Assembly: GCA_003439945.1 (NCBI GenBank)
Contig: QVRM01001404.1
Span: 62,001 to 126,000 of the forward strand
Direction: 5' to 3'
Origin: Dermanyssus gallinae
Lineage: Eukaryota; Arthropoda; Arachnida; Mesostigmata; Dermanyssidae
DNA: 64,000 nucleotides
A program made the position numbers and the translations under genes. This document shows positions 45,731 to 57,196 of this stretch, in pieces (the stretch's first letter is position 1; every line of letters starts with the position of its first letter). Below the pieces are notes generated by a model. That model saw only the letters and a program-made list of their open reading frames with translations, searched no databases and was not told the DNA's origin.

Positions 45731-48719
45731 ACGAATCAGGACGACGCCTATATTGGTTTTTACAGAATACAATTTAAACAAGGTGAGTATCGAAATGAAC
45801 TAAGACGGCCAACATTTGAAAAAAAAACGGGGGGGAGTACAGATGTTTTAATAAAAGAGATGGTGCGTTATCATCCACCCTAATATGATTATATGTAAAA
45901 TAAGCAGTTCCACAACAGCACCATACGTATGTCTTAAAATGAAGGCTATTTTCATTGTGCTGTAGTAGCTGTTTTTAGACATATTTATGTGCGACTATTG
46001 TGGGTATAAATATGCTTTAAATCAATGTCACGTGGTTTTATGATAATATCATATTAAGTTAAGAATACATCGTCTGCATAATCAAATCCATACGAAGAAA
46101 TCATTATATGCAATCGTTAGAGCAACTTACAACAAATCTTATTGTTGATGAAAAGAGCCCGTTTTTTAAGGGGGTTTTTGCAGCGTGTTTTCAGTAACCT
46201 AGGTGGCTCAAAACCGTGTCTAGCCGTGTTCTCGTGTATCGGATTTTCGTTATTCTGCAGCCGTTTTTCTACTTCTGATTCAGCTTCAGCTGTTAACCTC
46301 CATGGCGAGGGCAAAGAAGGCAGGCGAGGAACCGACTCACTCAATAACTGGCGACGGCTGATCGGCTAGCGCAAATGTAAACAGAAACGAAGCAGAAAAC
46401 GCAAATTATAGTAAATCGGCGATACTTCAACAGTCGGCTTCACAACTATAGGTACCTCGTAATCAACAACCACATGTGTAATTTTTTTCTCTAAATAAAC
46501 ATCTAGTACATGTGATGTCTTTTTGTGCCGTCCCCAACTCTAGCGCAAGGCCAAATTTATATATATATATATATATGCAAGCTGATGTTCTTAAATTATT
46601 AGCAAAGTCTATGTCTGTACCTAGGTGGCATTGAGCCGTATTGACTCCTTTATGTTTCTAGCGTACGAATCACCCGATGAGAGCTGTAATGTCGAAAATC
46701 TTTTAGCAGGCACACCCGTTGCTTTCTGGATACGTGGTGAAGGTCTTTGCTGTGCGGTGTCTTAAGTGCTTTGGGAATTTGTGCTGTTCATGTGTGTTCA
46801 GTGGCTGTTTTCATGAGCAGCTCTGCAACTTGGGACCATCGATCAGGCTAGGTATTATACGTTGCGTACTTTATATGCCACCTACAGCACCTGTTACGAA
46901 ATGCGTTTGATTTAAGCCCACAATTGCCTGAACTTACTTTTTAGAGCATCATTCAGGGCTGTTTGCATTCGAGCTCATAACTGTATGGTTTCAAAACGCC
47001 CGGGATGTAAAACTATGATTAAACAATTCGCGATAAAGCGCTGTGATCATATGTGACGTCACGTGACAACTTGCCAGTCTGTCGGCGCATTTTCAATAAA
47101 CATGTTTATTAAGCTGCAAAGTCCTAGTGCTAATGGAGATCAAGTTAAATGCATTGTATTAAAATACACACTAGTGAACCATAGAAATCACGTTTTAGAA
47201 ATCGCTCGTTGTCAGTATATTATTATTATGAAAGCGCCAACACCCTAGTAGAAATCGGGAATCATTTACATCAGACGCTTAACCCATTTAAAAGCGCGGT
47301 AGTTATTTTCTCGGAGTACAGCGTAGATCAAGAGAAACTATAAAAGTCGCTTGAAATTGTCGTAACTTATGACGGCTTAATATACCTATCAAAGCAAAAA
47401 ATAGAAGTGGGTGACAAGGCAATAAGAGCTCCAAGGGAACCACACGCATATTTTGTGTGGTTATTAAGCAGAATTCCAACAATATACGCGGTGCCGGGCT
47501 TAATGTCTAAAAGGACAAGTAAAAGCCTAGAAAGTTGGAAAAGTGATGCAGCCAAATCGACTCTCAAAATGCTAGGTCATCTGGAGGCATCGGAACTCCA
47601 CGACAGCAAGCTTTTATACATACAGTGCGTTCCAAAAGCACAGAACACACTTACAACGCAGGTAGCCAGAGTAAAAACGATGCCAACACATTGATGGCTG
47701 AATATAATATTCACTTTAATGGAGATTTCGCACTTCAAGTCACAGAGGTACCGCTGGGGTTCTTAAGCGCCCCTCTAGCGGTTCACGTTCGGATCCAATT
47801 GATGGCGTGTGCGCAATGTAGAATGCTTTGACTTCTGCCCATAGAGCGTCATGCTAACTGCGCTTTTTCGTCGAACGTCAAGTCAAGTTTAAAGCACCTT
47901 TGCCTCGGAAGGTAAAGAGGATGCTAACAGCCTGAAAAAACTAAACCTGAATTAAGGCTGAGGTTCCTTTTTCCCGTTATCTCGGTCGACGTCCTTTCGA
48001 CGGGATGGAGCTTTCTGGAAGCACGAAGGTCAGGATAGACCCTGACCATTCATTGTGATATTACACGGCCGCACCATTTAGAGCTTTCGTAGAATGTGCG
48101 CAGGAAAATGAACGTATTCTCTGCTGGATTAGGTGCTGTTAATATGACACGCATGGTGCACACAGCTTTTATCCCAGAAGGGTAGTCATTCTATGCGAGC
48201 AAAGATCTATTCTTAGCGTAACAAAGTACGCTTTAGACAACAATTATAACCGGAACTTTAATTAGACATGGAATGACGGTCAACTAAGCAGCGATTAGTC
48301 CTCCAAACGAAGGAGTCTTCGATCGGAAAGAAACGGCAAATAAGTCCTCAAGCGCAAGGAGCGCATCGATAGAGGTAATATCAGACGAGCGATCGTGGTG
48401 ACAGACAGAAAGTTTCTGTTCCGTATATTCACCCAGTGATGAGAAATGTACCGTCAAAGTTTTATCTCAGGACATTGCGTAATTCCGTGGAATATTTTGT
48501 TTTCAACTAGATCTAAGTTTGTAGTTCTTTTGCACGAGGTACCCAATGCATCGGCATAACTAGTCAGGTGGCCCACCACAGCTTCACTCTAAACGTATGC
48601 TTACGCAAATGCATTTTTCTGCTATTGTGTTCGATTTAAGCCCAACGTGGGTGGTGCACGTAAATACCGGACGCACCGAGTGACCTAAGCTAAACAGCGA
48701 ATATCTTCTTCCCGCGACG
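45731..48719. repeat. segmental duplication block Y: upstream flank of GPCR copy 1
   Basis: It corresponds piece by piece to 52929-58994, from acgaatcaggacgacgcct through ggtttttgcagcgtgttttc and gcacgaggtacccaatgcat to the GPCR start codon. It contains the 3' half of a SINE C at about 45770-45820. The plus frame 47407-47694 (SKRTSKSLESWKSDAAKSTL) is protein-like but broken in the other copy. This is a probable promoter region for the receptor, with no defined elements. Confidence 0.8.
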
Positions 48720-49547
48720 ATGAATGGGAGTTTTTCGAACGTCGCCACCACAACAGCTTATGAGAGCACCGGAGTTATGAAGCAGACTGAGGACGATGAC
48801 GATCATGAAGCTTTTTTAAACTTCTACGAATACTATCGCGTGGCCCTGCAGGTGACGATGGTGCTCGGCATCATTGGCAACGTGATCAACATCATCGTGC
48901 TGAATCGACTTACTTTTCGAAACAACACCTTCGTGTACATCTTCTGGCTGGCAGTCGCTGACCTCGGCCATCTGCTCATAAACTCGATCTTCTTACTGAA
49001 CTCTTTCTACGAGCGACTGACCTACTGCTATTCGTTCATGTTCGCCATTTGCCATCTGACATTTCCCCTAGGCAATGGCTTTTCGGCGACCAGCGCTCTC
49101 CTTGTATCGATTCTAGCCATTGATCGGCATCGAGCCGTGTGCCGCCCGCTCGAGTGCACCGAACGCGAAAGCCAGCGCCGCGTTCTGACGAAAATCGCCG
49201 CTACGTTTCTGTTCTCGTTTTTGATGTACAGCCCGGTCTCGGTCCAGGTGCAAGTGGTAGAGATCAGCTTCATTAGACCGGGCCACAACGCTTCACGCCT
49301 GGCACTTGCTGTTCACACACCGAAACGTTACCGCTGCGAAGCAACCGGTATCACGGACCAACTAGCGTTTCGAGTGTACGCGGTTGTTAGGGAACTGACT
49401 ACGCGAGCCTTTCCCGTTGCCCTTGTATTCATTCTCAACGTGAAAATTCTGTTGGCTCTCCGCAAATACCGAAAGGACCGGCAAGAGCTCGGGTACGTTT
49501 GTTATGCCTAACGGAGAGTTTAACTTAGTCATGTCGTTACGAACGTA

Positions 49548-49613
<66 letters not shown>

Positions 49614-52117
49614 TATATATCTCTCGGTTTGGTAGAACTCGGCAAGAAAATAATTTTTCTTAATAGAAGGAGGACGCGGAAACGTCTTGTTTAGGAGAGA
49701 GAGGAGGATGAAATTTATAAAAGTAGTTATTCTGCCTTTTCTTCTTCTACATAGTTGTGCGAAATCTACGTTTGTGGGAGAACCAGTTAACACATGAAGG
49801 AACCGAGTATACCGGCGTATTCGGAAGAAAATTCTGCACAACGGAAGACACTGGCTTGCGTAGCGAAAAACGAATAGCCAGGTTGAGGAAAGTCATGAAA
49901 AGTCGATATGTTGTTATGTCTTACGTTGACGCTTTTTCGTGAAAAATCGTGTTTTTTTCATTACTACCAAAAATGTATATTCAAACAACAGTCTCACGCA
50001 ATAGAATGTCCACCACTTTCGTACCAAAGTGATGGTGCTGCGTGCATATCGAAAGCGAAGGCATGCATACTTGCATAGGATGTATGAGAAAGTTAGGTAC
50101 AAATTTTGAGGTTTGGTAGAACTCGGCAAGAAAATAATTTTTCTAGTGGAAGAAGGGGGCGGAAACGTCTTGGCAAAATTTTGCGGTTCTGTACGTGAAC
50201 ACTTGCACGTAAAACATAACAACTATGACTGTCGAAAAAGCCTAGTTTTTTGACAACTACGTAACGCAGTACCATCACCTTGATACGAAAATGGTGAGGA
50301 TTAAATTTGCTATTGCGTGAGAGTGGTCTTTTGGGCGTACATTTTTGGCCGTAATGGAAAATGTTTACTATTTTCCATGGAAAAGCGTTAACGTAACATA
50401 TCGACTTTTTATGACTTGCCTTAATCTGGTGACGCGCTTTTCCCTAAGCAAGCTAGTGAAATATATTCCGTTGTGTAGAATTTTCCTCCGAACACGCCGG
50501 TATAATCGGTTCATTCATGCCCTCCCGCAAACGTAGATTTCGCACAACTATGTAGGAAAGAAAAAGCAGAATAACTAGCTTTATAAACTTGACTATCTCT
50601 CCTAAACAAGACGTTTCCGCGTCCTTCTTCGATTGGAAAAAAATATTTTCCCGCCGATTTCTACCAAACCTCGCATTAAGTACATAACGATATGAATGAC
50701 CCTGTTTATAAGCTCGACCATTTGCTAGGAAAGTTTATTTTGCATACATTAGCAATAGGTTCATGGTATACATATAAAATACTAACAAAGCTCTGTTCAG
50801 GCTAAGCTCATCTTGTACGCATAGGTTGACTGGTAGTGCGTCGAGCTGCCTAATTGCCAGACTATGGACTCGGCCAGTTCTACTTGTCCGTGTAATTCAT
50901 GAAGTACATGCAACTTCCACATAGGTGCAATGACTTGCTTACTTGAAGCGTGCGCGATTCAGTTAAATTTTGCGGTCGACTTCTGCATATGTTCCTCGCG
51001 TACTAAATTGCCTAACTTTTGTCCTTGAATTCTTTGTTTTAGTTTATGGTAAGTACACCATCTCGCCGCTTCGTATAGAGGTACATTATTATCTGTTCGT
51101 TTGGAGTCGTGAAAATATACCACCAAATGTACTGTAAACACAAGTGTTATTTACAATCCTCAAAAACCTTGCACAATTTTAAAACAGGGCTCATATGTGA
51201 TTACCGTTTGCTAAACATTTGATCTGAACAATCTGCCAACAGAACGATGTATAGCACAGTAATTTTACCCAAATTGTTTATATTGCAGCCTTCCAGTTAC
51301 ATACAGTGTTTATATTGCAACGGTGCCCTACAGAAAACCGAAAAAATGCCTATGTGTTAAAAAAATGGGGATCAGAGTCTCTTCTTTGGACATGTGAATG
51401 TCTGGTGAGAACATGACTTAAAATACGAATGTTTTTACGCTTTTCGGTAAAAGCACAAGACGCAAACGGATGATCTCGATTTAGCATTTGGTGTAATTGC
51501 GTTGCGACCCAGTAGAACGAAATTATAGCAAAGAGGTGTACCACCATCCGGACGATTGGAATCACCCTGTACCGCTAAGATGCCGCTACTCTCTTGCGAC
51601 TACTTTGATCTCTTCCCTTTATTACAGTTGCAGTACCGAGGCGGTCGAACTCAGAGGCCGCGAAGAGAGCCGTCTCACGGTCCTGCTGGTAGCAGTCTCC
51701 ATCATGTTCCTCGTTTGCGAGACACCGGAAGTGATTGCCTGGTGTTTCGTAACCAGCCAGATGAGCCTTCGGTTTCGAATGTTCGATCTCGTCGGCGAAC
51801 TCCTACTGGCGGTGAACGCGGCGGGCAACTTCTACTTGTACTGTCTTTGTTCGGCGGCCGTACGAAAGACGCTGGCCGATCTTGTCGTCCAGCTAACTCG
51901 TTTCCTTCTTCCGACACGACTCTTGCGCACGCTGCTCAGATCGCTACGACGGATTGCCGCCAAAAAGAAGCGAAGCGGCATCAGTATCGGCCACAGTAAT
52001 TCGACTGCTCTATCAGCCGGCAGCGGAACTCTACCAACGGGATCGGCTCAAACAACAAATACTACTCAAATGCAACAGCCTTGCTCTTGCTCAAACGTAC
52101 CGTCACTTCAACTCTGA
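48720..52117 (+). CDS. class A peptide GPCR, FMRFamide-receptor-like (copy 1)
   Basis: Two exons: 48720-49492 and 51628-52117 (420 residues), donor gg|gtacgt and acceptor tttattacag, joined in phase to give a continuous receptor. It would be a plasma-membrane neuropeptide receptor signalling through G proteins. TM1 is about 40-63 (GNVINIIVL), TM2 72-94 (LAVADLGHLL) and TM3 108-134 ending in DRH (135-137), a variant of DRY. TM4 is about 155-176 and TM5 226-246. Exon 2 holds TM6 with FLVCETPEVIAW and TM7 with NAAGNFYLYC, replacing NPxxY as in FMRFamide-type receptors. C103 and C206 can form the conserved extracellular disulfide; N2 and N190 are glycosylation sequons. The Ser/Thr-rich tail ends in a Cys pair and VPSLQL. 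Unspliced readthrough would end at 49509-49511 after TM5. The ligand is unknown. Confidence 0.9.
49551..49609. repeat. (TA)n microsatellite in GPCR intron
   Basis: About 29 TA units immediately left of the foldback element. The GPCR copy 2 intron has a shorter tract at 59835-59866. Confidence 0.95.
49626..50670. mobile_element. foldback element in GPCR copy 1 intron
   Basis: The left end ggtttggtagaactcggcaa (from 49626) is matched by the inverted right end ending ctaccaaacc (50661-50670). Pairing continues inward for over 400 bases: cgcggaaacgtcttgtttag with ctaaacaagacgtttccgcg, gaaatctacgtttg with caaacgtagatttc, gaaaagtcgatatg with catatcgacttttt, and further blocks up to about 50040 and 50265. 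An extra left-end copy lies internally at 50110-50200. There is no transposase frame. It looks like a non-autonomous foldback DNA element; the pre-mRNA would carry a long hairpin. Confidence 0.85.
50671..51627 (+). other. remainder of GPCR copy 1 intron
   Basis: It is almost identical in the copy 2 intron (60671-61610). A 60-codon minus frame (51141-50959) is open in both copies, but it is not supported as a gene because the differences between copies mostly change amino acids. Confidence 0.6.
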
Positions 52118-52928
52118 CCGATCCAACATATAAAAGCGGCCGAACACATAAAAGCGTGCTCTACAAGCTGTAATTCGTACAGAATTATGCTTTTTGACCA
52201 GTTCCCGTGGGCCCGCTTGTTACACAAGTCCGTAAACAACACAGCACAGTCGGCGTTGTAGATATGCTTCATGTTTATTAGCCAATATCATGACGAATAG
52301 CATGTTTAGAAATGGTCAACAGACAAGATTCCTGTAGGTAATGATCTGGAATAGCGTTTCATTTCACCTACGGTGTGGATTTTTAGATCTTATAGGCCAA
52401 ACAAGATAATTCTTAAAATGTTTTGTTTTTTTGTCAAACAACAAATGGTAGTTTTTGTTGATACGGGACCATGCCATGTACTACATGCGTTTAGAATAAA
52501 TTGTCTTGTATGTATTCTTAATAAATGTACAATTCAATCAACTCACCTCATCACCAACTGTTCTTCACAAACCCAAAAAACTCACGACAGTTGACTCGAT
52601 CACTAACGTCGATGCCGTTCTGACCGATATCCCTGACGCATTCCATTTAATTAAGCTATCTTTCAATTTCAAGAAGACCGATGCTCCTTTCTTCAATGAC
52701 CCGCAAAATAATCTACCTTGACGAATAGCGTTGACGTTTCGGCAGGCAAGTAGACAAGGTGGCTTTGGGCAGTCATGTGCAATCCCAGGGCTCTCCCCAG
52801 GGATTGCAGATTTGACCTCCTCGAGCCTTTGCACTGAGATTGTTCCAGGTGCTATCATTCTTCCAATGTCACACCGAAAGCATCTGACAGCAATAAAATT
52901 AACGATGTTATAACGGGGCTCAAGCTAC
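52118..52928. other. 3' flank of GPCR copy 1 and unique spacer
   Basis: Sequence up to about 52504 (gtttagaataaattgt) is shared with the flank of copy 2; AATAAA at about 52496 may be the polyadenylation signal. From there to 52928 the DNA has no counterpart elsewhere in the window and shows no gene. Confidence 0.6.
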
Positions 52929-53177
52929 AACGAATCAGGATGACGCCTTATTTTTGTTGAATGTTTTGCGCAATCGCCGACTTCATGCTGCCCTGCTGTT
53001 TGTAAGCTAACAACTATCTAGCAGTTAGAGTTAGTTATAAGAGGGGAAGACTGCATAACAAGAATGTTAGACGACCAATGACAGGCCGTTTTATTCTCAG
53101 ATGAGACCAGCAGCAAAGTTTGCCTCAAAAGCACACTATTATATCAATTAAAATATAGTGAATTAACATTTGCAACT

Positions 53178-53335
53178 GAGCAAGGTGGGTTAGTGGCAAA
53201 GCCATTGCTTTGCGTTCGGAAAGTCGTGAGTTCAAGACCTGGACCGACCATTCTTAAATTGGTTTGTATGGCTTCCAATTTAAACTAGGTGAGTGCGGGA
53301 GTGGACTTAATCGGCCAAAATAAAGTAAAAAAAAC
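53178..53335 (+). mobile_element. tRNA-derived SINE, family C, plus-strand copy
   Basis: The head gagcaaggtgggttagtggc, B-box region gtgagttcaagacctg, body aaattggtttgtatggcttc and ggagtggactt match the copy at 43249-43453. The 3' end runs into aaaaaaaacggagg. A further fragment of the same family, on the minus strand, is at about 55728-55765 (ccgtaaggcaattgcccgt). Confidence 0.8.
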
Positions 53336-53635
53336 GGAGGAGTACAGATGTCTAAATAAAACAGATGGTGCATTTTGATCTACTCCCATATAATTATACT
53401 TAAAATAAGCAGTTGCACAACAGCACCATACATATGTCTCAAAACGAAGGCTGTTTTCATTGTGATATAGTAGCTATTTTTTTGGCATATTTATGCGCGA
53501 CTATAAATATGCTTTAAATCAATGTGATGTGGTGATACGATAATATCATATTAAGTTAAACAGTACAGAGTTATTCGTCTATATATTAAAAACAAATCAC
53601 CACTAAATATATATATGTAAATATATAATTATGTA

Positions 53636-53640
<5 letters not shown>

Positions 53641-53707
<67 letters not shown>

Positions 53708-53969
53708 AATATATAATTATATATATATATATATTATTTTTTCATTGAACCGTCATCTCCGGACGGCCAATTTCTCTAAATTCATTCATTTTTTATTTGA
53801 GTTTGAAATTTCCATAATTACATACATTCAAACAATTGTAACTATTCAGGGCATTTCGCAGAAAGGCTATCGCCTGTGTCTGCCCGCTTTTGTGAGTGTT
53901 ATTTATGTTTTAACTGTGCTGAAAGACTCATCCAAATACACATTCCTTTAATGTATCCGGCAAAATTAA

Positions 53970-54010
<41 letters not shown>
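53641..54010. repeat. TA microsatellite tracts
   Basis: Tracts at 53641-53704 and 53971-54010 with non-repetitive DNA between. Neither is present at this length in the Y copy, so both expanded or arose after the duplication. Confidence 0.9.
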
Positions 54011-54011
<1 letters not shown>

Positions 54012-54989
54012 CATTCGTTAGATTAGTCGTTATAAGTCGTTAGAGCGACTTGCAACAAATCTTGTCGTTAATGAAAAACGCCCTTTTTGTACGACTGTTT
54101 CTGCTGCGTGTTTTCATTAACGTATGTGGCTGAGATCCGCGCCTGCCCGTGTTCTCGTGCATCGGATTTTCGTTATTCTGCAGCCGTTTTTCTTCTTCTG
54201 ATGCTGCTGCTGCTAATCTTCATGGCGAGGGCAAAGGAGGCAGGCGAGAATTCAACTCACTCATTAACTGGCGACGGCTGATCGGCTAGCGCAAACGTAA
54301 ACAGAAACGAAGCAGAAAACGCAAATTATAGTAAATCAGCGATACTCCCACCAGTCGGCTTTACAGCTGTCGTACCTCGTATTCAACTACCAATTGTGTT
54401 ACTTTTTTTCTCTAAAAAACATCTAGTACCTGTGATGTCCTGTTGTACCGTCCTCAATCCTAGGACAAGGTCAAATTTGTGAGTATATATTTGTGAAGGA
54501 ATTTGTGCTGATCATGTGTGTTCAGTGACTGTTTTCATGACCAGCTCTGCAACTTGGGATCATCGATCAGGCTGGCTACGTTGCGTTCTTTATATGCCAC
54601 CTATAAAATGTGTTAATATATTACTAATTGTGTTTGATTTAAGCCCGCAATTGCCTGAACTTACTCTTTAAAGCACTTTTCAGGGCTGTTTACACCCGAG
54701 CACATAACTTTTCAAAACGCCTGGGATGTAAAACTATGATTGTATGATTTCAGAACGCCCGGGATGTAAAACCACGATAAAACAATTAGTGGAAAAGTGC
54801 TTCCTTCAGCTGTGATCATGTGTGATGTCACTGCACAGTTTGTCTGTGCAATTTTATTGAGCATGTGTTTAAGCTTTAAAGTTTTAGTGCTGATAGAATT
54901 CAAGTTAAATGCATTGTAATAAAATACACACGAGTAAGCCAAAAAAATCGAGTTTTAGAAATCGCTCGTAGTCAGTCTATTATTATTAT

Positions 54990-55660
54990 TAATATTATGC
55001 AAAAAAGTTTCGTGGAAATCGATAAACATCGGTAGGCATAATATATGTGAGTCTATAGGATTTGATTAGCGTACAAATTTATAATGTGCATCGAGACGAA
55101 TTATTTAGAAGCAGCATCTACTTAAACAGTCATCATCACCACTATTTTCCTCCGGAATCGTCTCCACTTTTTGCCACTACCTACGATTTTATCACTCTCT
55201 CTCGTCTTTAACATCACCAATTCATCATCTTAATTATAAATAGGGTTTTTGCGCTTTCAAATACGTGCAGAAATAGGGTGGTCCACGTGTTGGAAGGTAA
55301 CCCACTGCTGACAGAGGATCTGCAAAAACAATGTTATCTAACGAAAACGTGCGCCTTCGATATTTATATGCGGAACTGGCAAACCAAAATTAGTAAAGCA
55401 GACATAGAATTTTATAGAACAGCAGCAATGAGGAGCACTGGGTGGAGGGCTAGCGGGGTCAAAGATCGGCATTTAACTAGGGCCTTTACAGCCGACGGAA
55501 ATCATCACGTGCTGTGCAACGTGGAGGGCTGCCATGAACTACAGGACGAATGTCGATGCACTGAGAAAATGCTAGATCAATTGTTGTGTCGAAACACTAT
55601 GATGTAACATAAACACACTTATCCAGCCCGGGTGTTGAATAAATAAATAATGACTATTTT
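54990..55660 (+). mobile_element. insertion with a retroelement-like ORF end
   Basis: This segment is absent from the paralogous Y block at about 47235. Its open frame (55278-55607) ends with GNHHVLCNVEGCHELQDECR and more, matching the Cys/His tail at 11193-11438. The 3' side ends gttgaataaataaataatg, an A-rich, AATAAA-containing retroelement end. The upstream part is non-coding. The family is unknown. Confidence 0.5.
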
Positions 55661-56269
55661 AAAAGCGTCCCCATTAGAAATCATGTACATCCGCCTTTTA
55701 ACGCAGTTGTCAAAATACAATTTTTTTTCTTTTTAGATTTTCCGTAAGGCAATTGCCCGTCTCGGCGACAGCTTACGCACAATCCATGTGCATTTTAGGG
55801 TGTGGGGGGGGGGGGTTGGGGACACGCCCAATCCATATGGGTATTTATGATGTGTGTGGTAGGATGTGTTTAGTAGAATTCCTATAATATCCGCAGCGCC
55901 CGGCCTAATGTCTAACAGGACTAGTAATAGTCTAGAAGGTTGGCAAAGGGATGCAACCAAATCGGCTCTCAAAAAACTAGCTAATCTGGAGATCATCGGA
56001 ACTTCACGATAACAAGCTATTGTACAAAGAGTGCGTTTTAAAAATCCCATTTACAACGTAGGCAGCCGGAGTAAAAGCGATGCCAACACACTGATGGCCA
56101 AATATAATATTCAACATAGTGGAGAATTTGCGCTACAACTCACAGAGACCCTGGGTCCGGGTCCTCAAGAGCCTCCTGTAGCGGCCCACGTTCGGATCGA
56201 ATCGATGGCATGTGCTCAATGTAGAATGCTTTGACTTCTGACCATGGGGCGCCAGGCTAATTGCGCTCT

Positions 56270-57196
56270 TTCGTCGAACGTCAAGTCCAGCCAAAAGCAT
56301 TTTTATTCTAAGATCGCGGCGATCCGCGAAAGCGTCTGGTGACCAACTGACGTCCGGGCAGCCTCTTCCCTTTTATCCCTATAGTTTACCAAGTGTGGAG
56401 TGAAGTGCATATGACACGCGACGCTTAACATGTACATCTACAGAAAAAAGGCGTTTATTATACAGCGTGCAGTGACACAAGAGGGCGGAAAACTTTTAGA
56501 ACCTGTCCGGCCGACGTAAGAACACGTGACTAAAAAGCACAGAGGATGAACACTTTTGTCACGAGTTTGTTCGACGACAGGGCTCTACTGATGGGAGTAG
56601 GTACGACACACTTTGGGAGGCGAAGAGAATGCTAACGTTCTGAGAAAACGAAACCTGATGAGGTTCCCTTTTCCCGTTATATCGGTCGACGTCCTGCTGA
56701 CGGAATTAAATTTTCTGGGAGCACGGAAGTCAGGATAGACCCCGACCATACATTATGATACTGCACGGCCACTGCGAGCTGGGTTAGGTGCTCTTAATAT
56801 GACACGCATGGTGCACATACCTCTTATCCCGGAAGGGTAGTTATCCCATGCGATCAGTGATATATCTCAGCGTAATAAAGTACGCTTTCAACACAAATTT
56901 TAACCGGAAATTGTATTCGACATGAAATGGCGGTGAACTAAGCAGTGTATCTGATGATCTACGAAAAAGTCTTTGATCGTAAAGAAAGGCCAAATAAGTC
57001 CTCAAGCGCAAGCAGCGCATTGATAGAGGTAAAATCAAGCAAGCTATCGCGGTAACAAACAGAGCGTTTCTGTTTTGTATATTCGCCTAGTTATGAGAAA
57101 TATACCATTTCACCTTTATTTTAGGATATTGTGTAAATTCGTGTAAATTTTTTAGCTATATTTAAGTTTGTAGTTATTTTGCACGAGGTACTCAAT
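56270..57196. other. part of Y' upstream of the LINE insertion; no gene
   Basis: It aligns with about 47870-48550 of block Y, with small indels. It is non-coding and probably distal promoter sequence of GPCR copy 2. Confidence 0.5.

Noticed and set aside
50959..51141. 60-codon minus-strand frame open in both GPCR introns (also 60959-61141)
   Set aside because: Differences between the two copies mostly alter amino acids, so there is no sign of protein constraint. It is probably open by chance.
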